Part shown: positions 8,605 through 19,031 of the stretch, piece after piece
Layout: every line of letters begins with the position of its first letter
Numbering within the stretch: the first letter of the stretch is position 1
Assembly: GCF_000159635.1 (NCBI RefSeq)
Contig: NZ_GG667192.1
Coordinates: 317,003-376,487, forward strand
Direction of reading: 5' to 3'
Source: Corynebacterium lipophiloflavum DSM 44291
GTDB lineage: Bacteria; Actinomycetota; Actinomycetes; Mycobacteriales; Mycobacteriaceae
DNA: 59,485 nucleotides
The notes under the pieces: generated by a model
Databases searched by the model: none
Told to the model about the DNA's origin: nothing
What the model saw: the letters and a program-made list of their open reading frames with translations, nothing else
Program-made: the position numbers and the translations under genes

Positions 8605-9570
8605 TTAACCCCCGTACTCGACGGCGCTCGTGATGTCTTGGACGACGCGCGTTTCGGGTCGGGGGCCGGCGTAGATGACCCGGGTGGTCGCCTTGACGGC
8701 GCCAGCGACGGGCAGGGGGTGGCGCAGGTCCACGGTGATTTCGCCTTCGGAGGTGGTCGACGTCGCGTCGACGCGCAAGCTCGCGCCGTTGAGCTCGCCG
8801 GCGACCTCGTTGTCGATGGTGACCTCCTGCTGCGTGGGGCGTTCGTCGACGGATATGTCGAGGGTGACGGTATCGCCGTCGATGCCGGTGACGGTGTATG
8901 TGGTGGTGCGCCGCATGCTTGCCTCGCCCGTGATGCGGCTGGTCACAGTCCACGACCCGCCGACACCGACCGGCTCGGTGGGGAAGACGACGTTGGTCGA
9001 GGTCGCGGCGAGCAGGGAGGATTCGACGATCTGGCGGCCTGTGGATGAGGATTCCGGCGGGGCGAAGAGCTTGAGCGTGTCGACGCGGCCGGAGGCGTCG
9101 GCACGCCAGCTCATGAGGAACCCTTCCGCCGTGGCGACGTCCTGGCCGATGCCCAGGTCGGAGTCGGAGCCGGACCCTACCGTGAAGTCGATGCGACGCG
9201 CGACGTCGTTTTCACCCTCGCCCGGCGCCGGGGCGGGCTGCGCGGTCACGCTCAGCGGAAGCGACGTTCGATTGACGTCGCCACCGGCCGGCGCCTGCTC
9301 ATCCACGGTGTCCGTTGCCTGGACTGACTGGTCGATGCCTCCTAAGACGCGGACCTCGGTTTGCCATGGCTGGGAGTCGTCCGAGTCATCGAACTGCAGA
9401 AGGCGCGGGTCGGTGCCCGACTCGACGAGGGTGACGCTGGGGGCATCCACGACGAACGCGGGGACCTCGGCGACGGGATCGGGTGCGCTTCGGCTGCAGC
9501 CCGTCAGCGCCACGGTGCTGGCGAGCATCCCGGTGAGGGCCCCTGCGAGGAGTCGACGCTTTTCTATCAC
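8605..9570 (-). CDS. putative lipoprotein of unknown function
   Basis: A protein of 321 residues. Its signal peptide ends in VALTGC, a clear lipobox with the cysteine near residue 25. The rest is rich in Thr, Ser, Val and acidic residues with alternating patterns typical of beta-rich extracytoplasmic domains (TYTVTGIDGDTVTLDI). I do not recognise a specific family. The start is GTG 9570. It is the first gene of a two-gene unit with the ABC-F gene, although no functional link is evident. It is divergent from lspA with only 43 bases between. Confidence 0.7.
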   Translation of the reverse strand: MIEKRRLLAGALTGMLASTVALTGCSRSAPDPVAEVPAFVVDAPSVTLVESGTDPRLLQFDDSDDSQPWQTEVRVLGGIDQSVQATDTVDEQAPAGGDVNRTSLPLSVTAQPAPAPGEGENDVARRIDFTVGSGSDSDLGIGQDVATAEGFLMSWRADASGRVDTLKLFAPPESSSTGRQIVESSLLAATSTNVVFPTEPVGVGGSWTVTSRITGEASMRRTTTYTVTGIDGDTVTLDISVDERPTQQEVTIDNEVAGELNGASLRVDATSTTSEGEITVDLRHPLPVAGAVKATTRVIYAGPRPETRVVQDITSAVEYGG

Positions 9571-9613
9571 CCTTTGAACTTACCGCACGGCGCACGGCTA
9601 AAGTTGTCAGGCG

Positions 9614-10126
9614 ATGGAGGACAACGTGACAGTGCAAAGTGGCCCCCGCGTTCGGTGGACCTGGTACATCGTGGGCATCATGCTGGCGGTTGCCTCGGTC
9701 GACCAGGTGGTCAAGCAACTCATGCTGAGCATGCTGACTGAAGGCGTACCCGTGCCGGTGATCGGCGACTGGTTCCGTTTGTACCTGCTGTTCAACCCGG
9801 GCGCGGCGTTTTCCATGGGGCAGAATTCGACGTGGTTGTTCACCACCATCCAGCTGGTGTTTGTGGTGGGCGCGTTGATCGTCGCACCGCGCATCACAAA
9901 CCGCTGGGAGGCGGTCGGGATCGCGCTGATCGCGGGCGGCGCCCTGGGCAACCTCATCGACCGCCTGCTCCGCGAGCCCGGGTTCTGGTTCGGGCATGTG
10001 GTGGACTACATTTCCGTGGGCCGTTTCGCGGTGTTCAACATTGCCGACGCCTCGATCACAGTCGGTGTGGTCGTGTTTGTCCTGGCGGTCTTCGCCGCCG
10101 AGAGGAAGAACTCGCATGGGCGGTGA
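9614..10126 (+). CDS. lspA: lipoprotein signal peptidase (signal peptidase II)
   Basis: It cleaves the signal peptide of lipid-modified prolipoproteins in the membrane. The protein has 170 residues with four predicted membrane segments. The catalytic aspartates are in GNLIDRLL and FNIADASI, and the FNPGAAFS motif is also conserved. TAAAGT at 9599-9604 lies nine bases before ATG 9614, suggesting a leaderless message; a second in-frame-looking GTG is not needed. The 3' end overlaps rluD by 11 bases. Lgt, the preceding enzyme in the pathway, is encoded at 47.9 kb. Confidence 0.96.
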   Translation: MEDNVTVQSGPRVRWTWYIVGIMLAVASVDQVVKQLMLSMLTEGVPVPVIGDWFRLYLLFNPGAAFSMGQNSTWLFTTIQLVFVVGALIVAPRITNRWEAVGIALIAGGALGNLIDRLLREPGFWFGHVVDYISVGRFAVFNIADASITVGVVVFVLAVFAAERKNSHGR

Positions 10127-11042
10127 GTTCCGCGCCCTGCCCGTGCCGGAGGGCCTTGAGGGGATGAGGGTGGACCAGGCGGTGTCGAAGCTGTTCGGGT
10201 TGTCCCGCAGCGTCGCCGCCGAGCTCGTCGCCGAGGGCAGTGTGCTTATCGACGCCTCCCGGGTCGCCAAGTCAGACCGCGTGCGTTCCGGCGCGCTGCT
10301 CGAAGTCACCCTGCCGGAGCCGCGGCAAGCACCGGCGCCAAAAGCCGAGCTCGTCGACGGACTCAGCATCATCTACAGCGACGACGATGTTATCGCAGTG
10401 GATAAACCGGTCGGCGTCGCCGCGCACCCCACGCTGGGGTGGGAGGGGCCCACCGTCGTCGGCGGCCTCACGGCGATGGGCTTTACGCTTCCCGACGCCG
10501 GCCCGCCCGAGCGCAAGGGAATCGTCCAGCGCCTCGATGTGGGCACCTCCGGGGTGATGGTGGTGGCCAACAGCGTGCAGGGGTACTCCGTGCTCAAGCG
10601 TGCGTTCAAGGAGCGCACGGTGTCGAAGCTGTACCACGCCGTGGTTCAGGGGCTGCCAGATCCGATCGCGGGCACGATCGACGCGCCGATCGGTCGCCAC
10701 CCATCCTCCGGGTGGAAGTTCGCCGTGACCTCGGACGGGCGCCACGCGGTCACGCACTACGAACTCGTCGAGGCGTTTCGCGAGGCGAGTCTGCTTGAAA
10801 TCAGATTGGAAACGGGCCGTACCCACCAGATCCGCGTGCACATGTCGGCGGTGGGCCACCCGTGCGTCGGCGACCCGATGTACGGCTCTAATCCGAACCT
10901 GACCATGCGCGTCGGGTTAGTCCGCCAGTGGCTGCACGCCACCAAGCTCGGTTTCACGCACCCCCGCACCGGCGATTACATGGAGGTCGAATCCCCCTAC
11001 CCGGCGGATCTGGCGCACGCGTTAGAGGTGCTGCGCGCGTGA
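10116..11042 (+). CDS. rluD: 23S rRNA pseudouridine synthase, RluA/RluD family
   Basis: It isomerises uridines of rRNA. The protein has 308 residues. An S4 RNA-binding domain (about 15-75) is followed by the RluA catalytic domain. The catalytic aspartate is in [10 protein letters not shown], and GRTHQIRVH is the other conserved motif. ATG 10116 is preceded by GAGAGGAAG and overlaps the end of lspA; the longer open frame from 9996 lies inside lspA. The lspA-rluD order is common in actinobacteria. The exact target uridines cannot be told from sequence, so the symbol is by family and context. Confidence 0.9.
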   Translation: MGGEFRALPVPEGLEGMRVDQAVSKLFGLSRSVAAELVAEGSVLIDASRVAKSDRVRSGALLEVTLPEPRQAPAPKAELVDGLSIIYSDDDVIAVDKPVGVAAHPTLGWEGPTVVGGLTAMGFTLPDAGPPERKGIVQRLDVGTSGVMVVANSVQGYSVLKRAFKERTVSKLYHAVVQGLPDPIAGTIDAPIGRHPSSGWKFAVTSDGRHAVTHYELVEAFREASLLEIRLETGRTHQIRVHMSAVGHPCVGDPMYGSNPNLTMRVGLVRQWLHATKLGFTHPRTGDYMEVESPYPADLAHALEVLRA

Positions 11043-11575
11043 GGCGTGCAGCCATCGCCGCGCTCGTTGTCGTTGCGCTGGTGGCAGGATTGTGGACGCT
11101 GGGGATAGTGGCACCACCCGCCCCGACCTACCAGGGGGATCAGTTGGGCATGGAGCAGGGGGAGACGCCCGAGGAGTACGCGGCGCGGGCTCGGGCGTCG
11201 ATAAGCGACGGCGGCGATGCAGCATGGGCGCTGGTGACCTTTACCGGGGAGCTCAGCCCCGCCGAAGCCGCAGACGCGGTCAAGCCGGCGCGACGCGTCA
11301 GCGCCGTGGTGTTTCAAGGGGCCCCGCCGCGTGCGATACCCGAGCCCGTGGCGGGGCAGAGCCGCGCCGACGTGTTTGTCGCAGAGGCCGACCGCGCCCG
11401 TGCCGGGGGAGTCGCCGCCGGCTCCGCGCCGCAGTCGGTGTTGGTCAAAGATGAACCCGCAGTACTGCGTGGCATTGCCGCAGACAGGCGGGTATTTGCT
11501 GTGGAGGCGTTGGCGCCGGACGCGCGCGTCGGCACGTTCGGGATTTCACCCGTGTCACCTCCCAGCTTCGACTAA
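11039..11575 (+). CDS. membrane-anchored protein of unknown function
   Basis: A protein of 178 residues. It starts with a basic pair and a hydrophobic segment ([21 protein letters not shown], about 4-24), either a signal anchor or an uncleaved signal. The remainder is an Ala/Glu-rich soluble part ([33 protein letters not shown]). No known domain was recognised. GTG 11039 overlaps the rluD stop as GTGA, so the gene is translationally coupled as the third gene of the lspA-rluD unit. Confidence 0.7.
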   Translation: MRRAAIAALVVVALVAGLWTLGIVAPPAPTYQGDQLGMEQGETPEEYAARARASISDGGDAAWALVTFTGELSPAEAADAVKPARRVSAVVFQGAPPRAIPEPVAGQSRADVFVAEADRARAGGVAAGSAPQSVLVKDEPAVLRGIAADRRVFAVEALAPDARVGTFGISPVSPPSFD

Positions 11576-11639
11576 GCCGCTTCATCCGACGTTCCACCAA
11601 TGTCCACTTAGCGCTCAGGAAGCCTGTCGTGGCGGAGTG

Positions 11640-11645
11640 TATAGT
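11640..11645 (+). promoter_or_regulatory. candidate -10 of the MacAB-like operon
   Basis: TATAGT preceded by TG fits an extended -10. It lies 38 bases before the TTG start of the adaptor gene, and GAGGAG at 11673-11678 is its ribosome site. No clear -35 is visible. Confidence 0.45.
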
Positions 11646-11683
11646 TTTCCGAGTTAGAGTTGACACGCCCGTGAGGAGCAACA

Positions 11684-13339
11684 TTGGTTTTCGTCCCCGA
11701 AATCGACACGTCCCGTGACCGTACGACTGCACGGCTCGGCCGGAAGCGAGGGCTCGGCAGGGCAAAGGCGGCAACCGCGCTGGCGGTCGCGTCGCTGCTT
11801 TTCGCCACGGCGTGCGGTGCCGGCGGGGACGAGAAGAAGGACGGCCTGGCCGCCGGTGACTACACCGTCGCCCGCGAAGACGACGTGACCAACAGCATTG
11901 TCGTCAACGGCAACATATCTCCCGTCCGCACAATGAACATGACCACCCCGCTTCAGACGAAGGTGGAAAACGTCGCTGTCGCCGTCGGCGACCGCGTGTC
12001 CGTCGACCAGTTCCTGCTGGAGATGGACTCCACCGCAGCAGAAGCCCAACTAGCCCAGCAGCAGCAACAACAGGCCAACGCGCAGGCGGACGCCGTGCAG
12101 GCGGCGGAAGCTGCCCAGTCGCAGCTCAACGCCGTGCGGGACCAGATCAACCGCGGCACCCACCCGGCCATCGCCCAGGCGCAGGCAGCCGTGAACCAGG
12201 CCCAGGCAGCCTACGACGCCGCCGTCGCTGGTCAGGGGGCGGTCGCGATGGACGCCTCTGTCAACCAGATCAAGCGCTTCATCGGTGATATCAGCTCCGG
12301 TGGGGCGCAGCCTGTGCCGCAACCGGCACCCGCGCCGCAACCGGGGCCTGTGCCGGTGCCAGTGCCGCAGCCGGCGCCTGAAGAGCGTCAATTGATCCAG
12401 CAGCGCATCGCCGAGCAGGAACAGGCCGTCCAGGCCCAGCAGCAGGCGGCATCGCAGCTCAGCGTTGCTCAGGCCGAAGCCGCGTTGCGCGAGGCGTACG
12501 CACAGCTGGAGGTTGCGCGGACACAGGCAGCACAGGAGCGCGACCAGCTCAAGCTCCAGGCCGACTCTGCGTGGCGCAAGGCCGAAACGGCGAGCAACGC
12601 CACCGGTGACGGTTCGCTGGAATACCAGGTGCAGTCTGCGACCGTTTACGCCCCGATGGGCGGGTTGGTCACCAGCGTTGACGTCACAGAGGGCGACGTG
12701 CCCCAGGGCAAGCTGCTCACCATCGCCGACGATTCACGGCTGCTGATTCGTACCCGCGTGCGCGAGGGCGACATGCCCAGCATCAAGACCGGCAACCGCG
12801 TCACGTTCACCAGCACCGCAACGGGCTCCAAGGAGTACACGGGCCGGGTGTCGTGGATCTCTCCCGTCGGCTCCGCTGGGGAGGCAAACCCGCAGGGTGG
12901 TCAGCAGGCTAACGCCGCTGTGATGTTCCCCGTCGACATCGAGGTCACGGGGGATACGGAGGGGCTGCTGCTCGGCGGCAGCACGCGGGCGGAAATCATC
13001 ACCCAGGAGACCCCGGACTCACTGTCCGTACCTCTCGATGCAGTCTACGATGACGCAGGCACCAAGAAGGTTCTCGTGCTCAACACCGACGAGGGTGACA
13101 AACGCGGCACCGTCGAGGAGCGCACTGTGGAAACGGGCACGGCCAACGAGGTCGACGTCGCCGTGACCGGCGGAGACCTCAATCAGGGCGACATCGTGAT
13201 CAACTGGCCCGACCAGTACCGCGAACGGATCGGAGACAGCGTCGCAGTGGTCGACCCGAGCTTCAACCCCGACGAGGTGACCCAGGCCCGCGCCAGCGCG
13301 ACGCCCGCGCCCGCCACGAGCGCACAGAACGAGGGGTAA
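11684..13339 (+). CDS. MacA/HlyD-like efflux adaptor lipoprotein
   Basis: A periplasmic-adaptor type subunit of 551 residues. A basic N-terminus and hydrophobic stretch end in ATAC (Cys44), a weak lipobox. A biotinyl-like half follows (about 85-115). Then come two Gln/Ala-rich coiled coils (about 116-205 and 232-300), the second lipoyl half (VYAPMGGLVTSVDV), a beta-barrel domain and a membrane-proximal domain. Between the coils, residues 208-232 are a run of Pro-Gln-Ala-Val repeats where MacA has its TolC-contacting tip. The start is TTG 11684, five bases after GAGGAG. It is first in an operon with the ATPase and permease. Confidence 0.85.
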   Translation: MVFVPEIDTSRDRTTARLGRKRGLGRAKAATALAVASLLFATACGAGGDEKKDGLAAGDYTVAREDDVTNSIVVNGNISPVRTMNMTTPLQTKVENVAVAVGDRVSVDQFLLEMDSTAAEAQLAQQQQQQANAQADAVQAAEAAQSQLNAVRDQINRGTHPAIAQAQAAVNQAQAAYDAAVAGQGAVAMDASVNQIKRFIGDISSGGAQPVPQPAPAPQPGPVPVPVPQPAPEERQLIQQRIAEQEQAVQAQQQAASQLSVAQAEAALREAYAQLEVARTQAAQERDQLKLQADSAWRKAETASNATGDGSLEYQVQSATVYAPMGGLVTSVDVTEGDVPQGKLLTIADDSRLLIRTRVREGDMPSIKTGNRVTFTSTATGSKEYTGRVSWISPVGSAGEANPQGGQQANAAVMFPVDIEVTGDTEGLLLGGSTRAEIITQETPDSLSVPLDAVYDDAGTKKVLVLNTDEGDKRGTVEERTVETGTANEVDVAVTGGDLNQGDIVINWPDQYRERIGDSVAVVDPSFNPDEVTQARASATPAPATSAQNEG

Positions 13340-13343
13340 GGCC

Positions 13344-14078
13344 GTGAGCGCACCTACCTCCATGGCCGACACCGGCCTGTTGATTGACATGCGCCGCATT
13401 GTCAAGACCTACAACCCCGGCGAGCCCAGCGAGGTCAAGGTCCTCCACGGCATCGACTTCCACACGGAGCAAAGCGAGTTCGTCTCCATCGTCGGCCCCT
13501 CGGGTTGCGGCAAATCGACCCTGATGAATCTGATCGGCATGCTCGACCGGCCGACGGAGGGTGCGTACGCGTTCAACGGTGAGCCCGTCTACGCCAAGCA
13601 GGACCAGGAGTTGGCCTCCTACCGCAGCCAGAACATCGGCTTCATCTTCCAGAACTTCAACTTGGTGGGGCGCATCGACGCGCTGCAGAACGTGGCCATG
13701 CCGATGATGTACGCGGGCGTCGAAAAGCGAGAGCGCGAAGAGATCGCCGCCGAGTTACTGAAGAAGATGGGCATGGGGGATCGGCTCAAGCACCTGCCCA
13801 ATGAGCTTTCCGGCGGCCAGAAGCAGCGCGTCGCCATCGCACGCAGTCTCGCCAACGACCCAGACCTGCTGCTTGCCGACGAACCCACCGGCGCCCTCGA
13901 TTCCTCCACCGGGCGTATGGTCATGGACCTGTTCCACGAGCTGCACCAAGAGCTGGGCAAGGCAATCGTGTTCATCACCCACAACCCCGACCTGGCGGAG
14001 GAGACGGAGCGGATCGTCGAGATGCGCGACGGCAACATCGCCAAGATCCGCCGCCCCCAGGCAGGGGGTCAGTGGTGA
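13344..14078 (+). CDS. ABC transporter ATP-binding protein, MacB/LolD type
   Basis: The energising subunit of the transporter, 244 residues. Walker A is GPSGCGKST, the signature is LSGGQKQR, and Walker B is LLLADEPTGALD. It ends with the usual H-loop (ITHNPDLAEE). GTG 13344 follows the adaptor stop by four bases, and its 3' end overlaps the permease start, so the three genes form a tight unit. The arrangement of ATPase and permease as separate proteins differs from Gram-negative MacB, where they are fused. Confidence 0.93.
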   Translation: MSAPTSMADTGLLIDMRRIVKTYNPGEPSEVKVLHGIDFHTEQSEFVSIVGPSGCGKSTLMNLIGMLDRPTEGAYAFNGEPVYAKQDQELASYRSQNIGFIFQNFNLVGRIDALQNVAMPMMYAGVEKREREEIAAELLKKMGMGDRLKHLPNELSGGQKQRVAIARSLANDPDLLLADEPTGALDSSTGRMVMDLFHELHQELGKAIVFITHNPDLAEETERIVEMRDGNIAKIRRPQAGGQW

Positions 14079-15352
14079 ACCTACGCGAATCCCTCCGCCT
14101 GGCCGCGTCCAGCTTGAACAACAACAAGTTGCGCTCGCTGCTGACGCTGCTCGGCATCATCATCGGCATCATGGCGGTGATCATCATCATGACGCTCGGC
14201 GCCGGCCTGCAGAACCAGGTGATGTCCTCGCTCGAGGGCGTCGGGGCGACCAACCACGTGGTGTTGGTGCACGAGCGCTCCGAGCAGGACGCTGACCCGA
14301 ACGAAGCGGTCGTGGGTCCCAGCTCGGCGCCGCCGAAGGACGATCAGGACAAGGTCTCGTTCGAGGAACTCGAGCATATGCGCGCCTACTTCGGTCCCCG
14401 CATCCAGGGTGTGGATGTGGCCAACTCCGTCTCCGGCACCGGCCAGGTCACCCGCGGGCAAACTGACACCTCAGCAACCATTTACCCCTCGATAGCGGAC
14501 TCGCTGACAATGCGTAACAAGCAGGTGCAGTTCGGGCGCGCGCTCAGCGCCGACGACATCGCCCAGGGAAGGCCCGTGACCGTGGTGTCGAAGCCGCTTA
14601 TCGACGCCCTGTTCGGCGGCGACGCGCAGTCCGCCCTCGGCGAACGCATCGACGTGGCCGTCGGGAGCCAGACCGCCGTCTTCACCGTGGTTGGCGTGTT
14701 GGAGGACGAGGGCAACGCGGGGATGTTCTCCGGCGGGCCCGCCAACGCCGAGGCCTACATCCCGATGGGTGCCGCCGACCGGATCGGGATGCCCGTCACC
14801 GCCCTCACCGGGTTCTCCGTCCAGTCCAGCGCGGGCGAGGACACTGCGTCGTTCCAATCGGAGCTGCAGCGCTACGTCAACCGCTGGTACGAGCGCAACT
14901 CCAACTACCAAATCACGGTGGTTGACCTCTCCAAGGGATTGGAGGAGCTGACCGACGTGTTCGGAATCATCTCCAAGGTGCTGTCCTCCATCGGCGGCAT
15001 TTCCCTGATCGTCGGCGGCATCGGCGTGATGAACATCATGCTCATCACCGTCACGGAGCGTACGAGGGAGATCGGTGTGCGCAAGGCTCTGGGCGCGACG
15101 CAACGTGACATCCGCACCCAGTTCATCGTCGAGGCGATCTTGGTCTGCCTCGTCGGCGGGGTCATCGGCATCGTGCTGGGCTCGGCGATCGGCATGATTG
15201 CCACCTCCGCGTTCGACGCGTTCGTTTGGCCACCGCTTGGTGCGGTGCTCATGTCCCTGGCGTTTTCGCTGGCCACGGGCGTGTTTTTCGGCGCGTACCC
15301 GGCATCGAAGGCGGCCAAGATGCAGCCTATCGACGCCCTGCGCTACGAGTAG
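14072..15352 (+). CDS. ABC transporter permease, MacB-like (FtsX fold)
   Basis: A permease of 426 residues with one N-terminal membrane segment (LLTLLGIIIGIMAVIIIM), a large extracytoplasmic domain (about 50-285), and three C-terminal membrane segments. The conserved RTREIGVRKALGAT sequence follows the second segment. This is the MacB_PCD plus FtsX architecture. The substrate is unknown; family members export antibiotics, peptides, toxins or lipoproteins. Two adjacent GTG codons (14072, 14075) can serve as the start. Confidence 0.9.
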   Translation: MVNLRESLRLAASSLNNNKLRSLLTLLGIIIGIMAVIIIMTLGAGLQNQVMSSLEGVGATNHVVLVHERSEQDADPNEAVVGPSSAPPKDDQDKVSFEELEHMRAYFGPRIQGVDVANSVSGTGQVTRGQTDTSATIYPSIADSLTMRNKQVQFGRALSADDIAQGRPVTVVSKPLIDALFGGDAQSALGERIDVAVGSQTAVFTVVGVLEDEGNAGMFSGGPANAEAYIPMGAADRIGMPVTALTGFSVQSSAGEDTASFQSELQRYVNRWYERNSNYQITVVDLSKGLEELTDVFGIISKVLSSIGGISLIVGGIGVMNIMLITVTERTREIGVRKALGATQRDIRTQFIVEAILVCLVGGVIGIVLGSAIGMIATSAFDAFVWPPLGAVLMSLAFSLATGVFFGAYPASKAAKMQPIDALRYE

Positions 15353-15408
15353 TACCCGCGGGTCACACCCTTGTGATTCGGGCGGTTTTGCTGTGTCGGC
15401 GCGCGGGC

Positions 15409-15414
15409 TAGGAT
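15409..15414 (+). promoter_or_regulatory. -10 of dnaE, leaderless
   Basis: TAGGAT lies six bases before ATG 15421. With the normal distance from -10 to the first transcribed base, transcription would begin at or next to the start codon. No ribosome site is present. Confidence 0.6.
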
Positions 15415-15420
15415 AGCCGC

Positions 15421-18400
15421 ATGGCTAAAAACTCCTCGTTCGTCCACCTGCATAACCACACGGAATTTTCCATGTTGGACGGCATGGCAAAGGTGGATCT
15501 GCTCGCGGACGAGGTGATCCGTCAGGGAATGCCCGCGGTGGGGATGACCGACCACGGCAACATGTTCGGCTCGAACGCGTTTTACCGCCGCATGGTCGAG
15601 GCGGGTGTGAAGCCGATCATCGGCATCGAGGCCTACATGGCGCCCGAGTCGCGCTTCAACAAAAAGCGCGTGCTGTGGGGCACCCCCGACCAAAAGCGTG
15701 ACGACGTCTCCGCGTCCGGTGCCTACCTGCATCAGACCATGTTGGCGGAAAACGCCACGGGCCTGCGCAACCTGTTCAAGCTCTCGACGCTCGCGTCCTA
15801 CGAAGGCCAGCTCGGCAAATGGCCGCGCATGGATGCAGAGCTGATTGCCGAGCACGCCGACGGCATCATCGCCACGACCGGGTGCCCATCGGGGGATGTG
15901 CAAACGCGCCTGCGGCTCGGGCAGTTCGACGCGGCGTTAGAAGCCGCCGCGATGTGGCAGGACATCTACGGCAAGGACAATTATTTCCTCGAGCTGATGG
16001 ACCACGGCCTGCACATCGAGCGCAGGGTGCGCGATGACTTGCTCAAGATCGGCGAGATCCTCGAACTGCCGCCGCTGGTGACCAACGACTGCCATTACGT
16101 GCTGGAGTCCCAGGCCCCGGCGCACGAGGCGATGTTGTGCGTCCAAACCGGCAAAACCATGATGGACCAGGATCGTTTCAAGTTCGACGGCACCGGGTAC
16201 TACATCAAGTCCGCCGCGCAGATGCGCGAGATCTGGGACTCGACCGTGCCCGATGGCTGCGACAATACGCTGTGGATCGCCGAGCGCGTCGGTGACTACT
16301 CCGAGCTGTGGGAAGAGCACCCGCACGACCGCATGCCGGTTGCGGACGTGCCTGAGGGTGAGACCCCGACAACGTGGCTGCGCAAGGAGGTCATGCGCGG
16401 GCTGGAGGAGCGCTTCCCCGGCAGCGAGGTGCCGCAGGAGTACATCGATCGCGCCAACTACGAGGTCGACGTGATCGACATGAAGGGCTACCCTTCGTAC
16501 TTCCTCATCGTCGCGGAGATTATTAAGCACGCCCGCGAGATCGGCATCCGCGTCGGACCGGGCCGCGGCTCCGCTGCCGGCGCGCTGGTCGCGTACGCGC
16601 TGACAATCACCAACATCGACCCCATTGAGCACGGGCTGCTCTTCGAGCGCTTCCTCAACCCTGAGCGCCCGTCCGCGCCGGATATCGATATTGACTTCGA
16701 CGACCGCCGCCGCGGGGAGATGATCACTTATGCGGCTGAGCGCTGGGGTGAGGACAAGATCGCGCAGGTGATCACCTTCGGCACGGTGAAGACGAAGCAG
16801 GCCATCAAGGATGCGGCGAAGGTCTGGTTCGGGCAGCCCGGTTTCCAGATGGCCGACAGGATCAACAGTGCGTTGCCGCCTGCGATCATGGCCAAGGACA
16901 TTCCGCTGGTGGGAATCACGGACCCGGAGCACGAGCGCTACCCGGAGGCGGCGGAGGTGCGCACTCTCATTGAGACGGATCCGGACGTGGCCAAAATCTA
17001 CGAAACCGCCCGCGGCCTCGAGGGCGTGGTCCGCCAAGCCGGTGTGCACGCCTGCGCGGTGATTATGGCGTCGGTGCCGCTGATGGAGCACATCCCGATG
17101 TGGAAGCGCCCGGCGGACGGGGCCCTGATCACGGGCTGGGATTACCCGGCGTGTGAGGCGATTGGCCTGCTGAAGATGGATTTCCTCGGCCTGCGCAACC
17201 TCACTGTCATCGGTGACGCGATGGCCAACATCGAGAAAAACCGGGGCGTGACCATCGACCTGGAAACCCTCGACATCGATAACGCAGCCGTCTACGAGCT
17301 CCTTTCGCGCGGCGATACCCTGGGTGTGTTCCAGCTCGATTCCGGCGGCATGCAGGACCTGCTCAAGCGCATGAAGCCGACCGGGTTCAACGACATCGTC
17401 GCCTCCCTCGCCCTGTACCGCCCGGGCCCGATGGGCGTCAAGGCGCACGAGGCGTACGCGGACCGGAAGAACGGGCGCAAGCCGATTACACCGATTCACC
17501 CGGAGCTGGAGGAGCCGCTGCGGGAGATCCTCGACGAGACGTACGGCCTGATCGTCTACCAGGAGCAGATCATGAGGATCTCGCAGAAGGTGGCGAACTA
17601 CACCGCCGGCGAGGCAGACGGTTTCCGCAAGGCGATGGGCAAGAAGAAGCCCGAGGTGCTGGCCGAAGAGTACTCGAAGTTTTCCGAGGGCATGTTCTCC
17701 AACGGGTTCTCCAAGGACGCGGTGGACGCACTGTGGGGTACGATTGAGCCGTTCGCGTCGTATGCGTTTAACAAGTCTCACGCCGCAGGCTACGCGTTGG
17801 TGTCGTACTGGACGGCCTACCTCAAGGCCAACTACACGGCTGAATACATGGCCGCGCTGCTGACGTCGGTGGGTGACAAGAAGGACAAATCCGCCATCTA
17901 CCTCGCGGATTGCCGGCACCTCGGGATCAGCGTGCTGCAACCGGATATCAACGAGTCCGAGGAAAACTTCATGGCTGTGGGCAGCGACATCCGCTACGGG
18001 CTCGCGGCGGTGCGCAACGTGGGTGTGGAAGTGGTCGAGTCGATCAAGGAAACGCGCCGCACGAAGGGGGCGTTCACGAGCTTCTCCGACTACCTGGACA
18101 AGATCGAATTGCTTGCCTGCAACAAGCGCATCACGGAGTCCCTGATCAAGGCAGGTGCCTTCGACTCGCTGGGCCACCCGCGCAAGGGGCTGATGCTCGT
18201 GCAGGAAGATGCGGTCGATTCGGTGCTGACCACGAAGAAGGCCGCCGACAAGGGCCAGTTCGACCTGTTCGCCAGTTTCGCGGGCGAGGACGGTGCGGAG
18301 CAGGCGGTGTTTACCATCGATGTGCCCGACGACGAGTGGGACCGCAAGCACACCCTGGCTCTCGAGCGGGAGATGCTCGGGCTCTACGTCTCCGGCCACC

Positions 18401-18981
18401 CGCTGGACGGGTACGAGGAGGCTATCGACGCGCAGACGAACACGGCGCTCACCGACATTTTGTCGGGTGAGATGCGCGACGGCGCCGAGGTCACCATCGG
18501 CGGGTTGATCTCGAGCGTGGACCGCAGGTTTTCCAAGAAGGACGGATCGCCCTGGGCGATTGTCACCATCGAGGATCACCACGGCGCCCAGGTCGAGGTG
18601 CTGATGTTCAACAAGGTCTACTCGCTCGTTGCCCCGCAGATTGTGGAGGACAACATCATTTTGGTCAAGGCGCACGTGTCCATCCGCGACGAGCGGATGA
18701 GCCTGTTCGGCGACGACGTCAAGGTGCCGGAACTCGGCCCGGGCAATGGCGCTGGACTGCCGCTGCGTCTGACGATGCGTACGGAGCAGTGCACCATCGA
18801 CAGCATCCGCAAGCTCAAGCACGTGCTGTCGAACAACCCGGGTGACTCCGATGTCTACCTCAACCTTGTCCACGGCGACCACTCGCAGCTGATGGTTCTC
18901 GGCGACCACCTGCGCGTAGAGCGCTCGGCCAGACTGATGAGCGACCTGAAGGCCAACCTCGGCGCGGGCATTGTGGGCTAG
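15421..18981 (+). CDS. dnaE: DNA polymerase III alpha subunit
   Basis: The replicative polymerase, 1186 residues. The N-terminal PHP domain (about 8-280) keeps its metal ligands: [20 protein letters not shown] and NDCHYV. In mycobacterial DnaE1 this domain is the proofreading exonuclease, so the same is likely here. The polymerase catalytic acids are in PDIDIDFDD at about residue 420. A helix-hairpin-helix region, an OB fold (about 1000-1080, [18 protein letters not shown]) and a C-terminal tail follow. It sits alone between the exporter operon and a convergent secreted-protein gene. Confidence 0.98.
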   Translation: MAKNSSFVHLHNHTEFSMLDGMAKVDLLADEVIRQGMPAVGMTDHGNMFGSNAFYRRMVEAGVKPIIGIEAYMAPESRFNKKRVLWGTPDQKRDDVSASGAYLHQTMLAENATGLRNLFKLSTLASYEGQLGKWPRMDAELIAEHADGIIATTGCPSGDVQTRLRLGQFDAALEAAAMWQDIYGKDNYFLELMDHGLHIERRVRDDLLKIGEILELPPLVTNDCHYVLESQAPAHEAMLCVQTGKTMMDQDRFKFDGTGYYIKSAAQMREIWDSTVPDGCDNTLWIAERVGDYSELWEEHPHDRMPVADVPEGETPTTWLRKEVMRGLEERFPGSEVPQEYIDRANYEVDVIDMKGYPSYFLIVAEIIKHAREIGIRVGPGRGSAAGALVAYALTITNIDPIEHGLLFERFLNPERPSAPDIDIDFDDRRRGEMITYAAERWGEDKIAQVITFGTVKTKQAIKDAAKVWFGQPGFQMADRINSALPPAIMAKDIPLVGITDPEHERYPEAAEVRTLIETDPDVAKIYETARGLEGVVRQAGVHACAVIMASVPLMEHIPMWKRPADGALITGWDYPACEAIGLLKMDFLGLRNLTVIGDAMANIEKNRGVTIDLETLDIDNAAVYELLSRGDTLGVFQLDSGGMQDLLKRMKPTGFNDIVASLALYRPGPMGVKAHEAYADRKNGRKPITPIHPELEEPLREILDETYGLIVYQEQIMRISQKVANYTAGEADGFRKAMGKKKPEVLAEEYSKFSEGMFSNGFSKDAVDALWGTIEPFASYAFNKSHAAGYALVSYWTAYLKANYTAEYMAALLTSVGDKKDKSAIYLADCRHLGISVLQPDINESEENFMAVGSDIRYGLAAVRNVGVEVVESIKETRRTKGAFTSFSDYLDKIELLACNKRITESLIKAGAFDSLGHPRKGLMLVQEDAVDSVLTTKKAADKGQFDLFASFAGEDGAEQAVFTIDVPDDEWDRKHTLALEREMLGLYVSGHPLDGYEEAIDAQTNTALTDILSGEMRDGAEVTIGGLISSVDRRFSKKDGSPWAIVTIEDHHGAQVEVLMFNKVYSLVAPQIVEDNIILVKAHVSIRDERMSLFGDDVKVPELGPGNGAGLPLRLTMRTEQCTIDSIRKLKHVLSNNPGDSDVYLNLVHGDHSQLMVLGDHLRVERSARLMSDLKANLGAGIVG

Positions 18982-19031
18982 TCGCTTGCCGACGCCCCAC
19001 CCGCGCCAATCACGTCCGCACCTGACGCCGC

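Noticed and set aside
11661..11666. TTGACA as a -35 for the efflux operon
   Set aside because: It lies only about 20 bases before the start codon and overlaps the leader, with no -10 at the correct distance.
15937..18909. 990-codon open frame antisense to dnaE
   Set aside because: Shadow of dnaE; its product is unlike any protein family and dnaE is certain.
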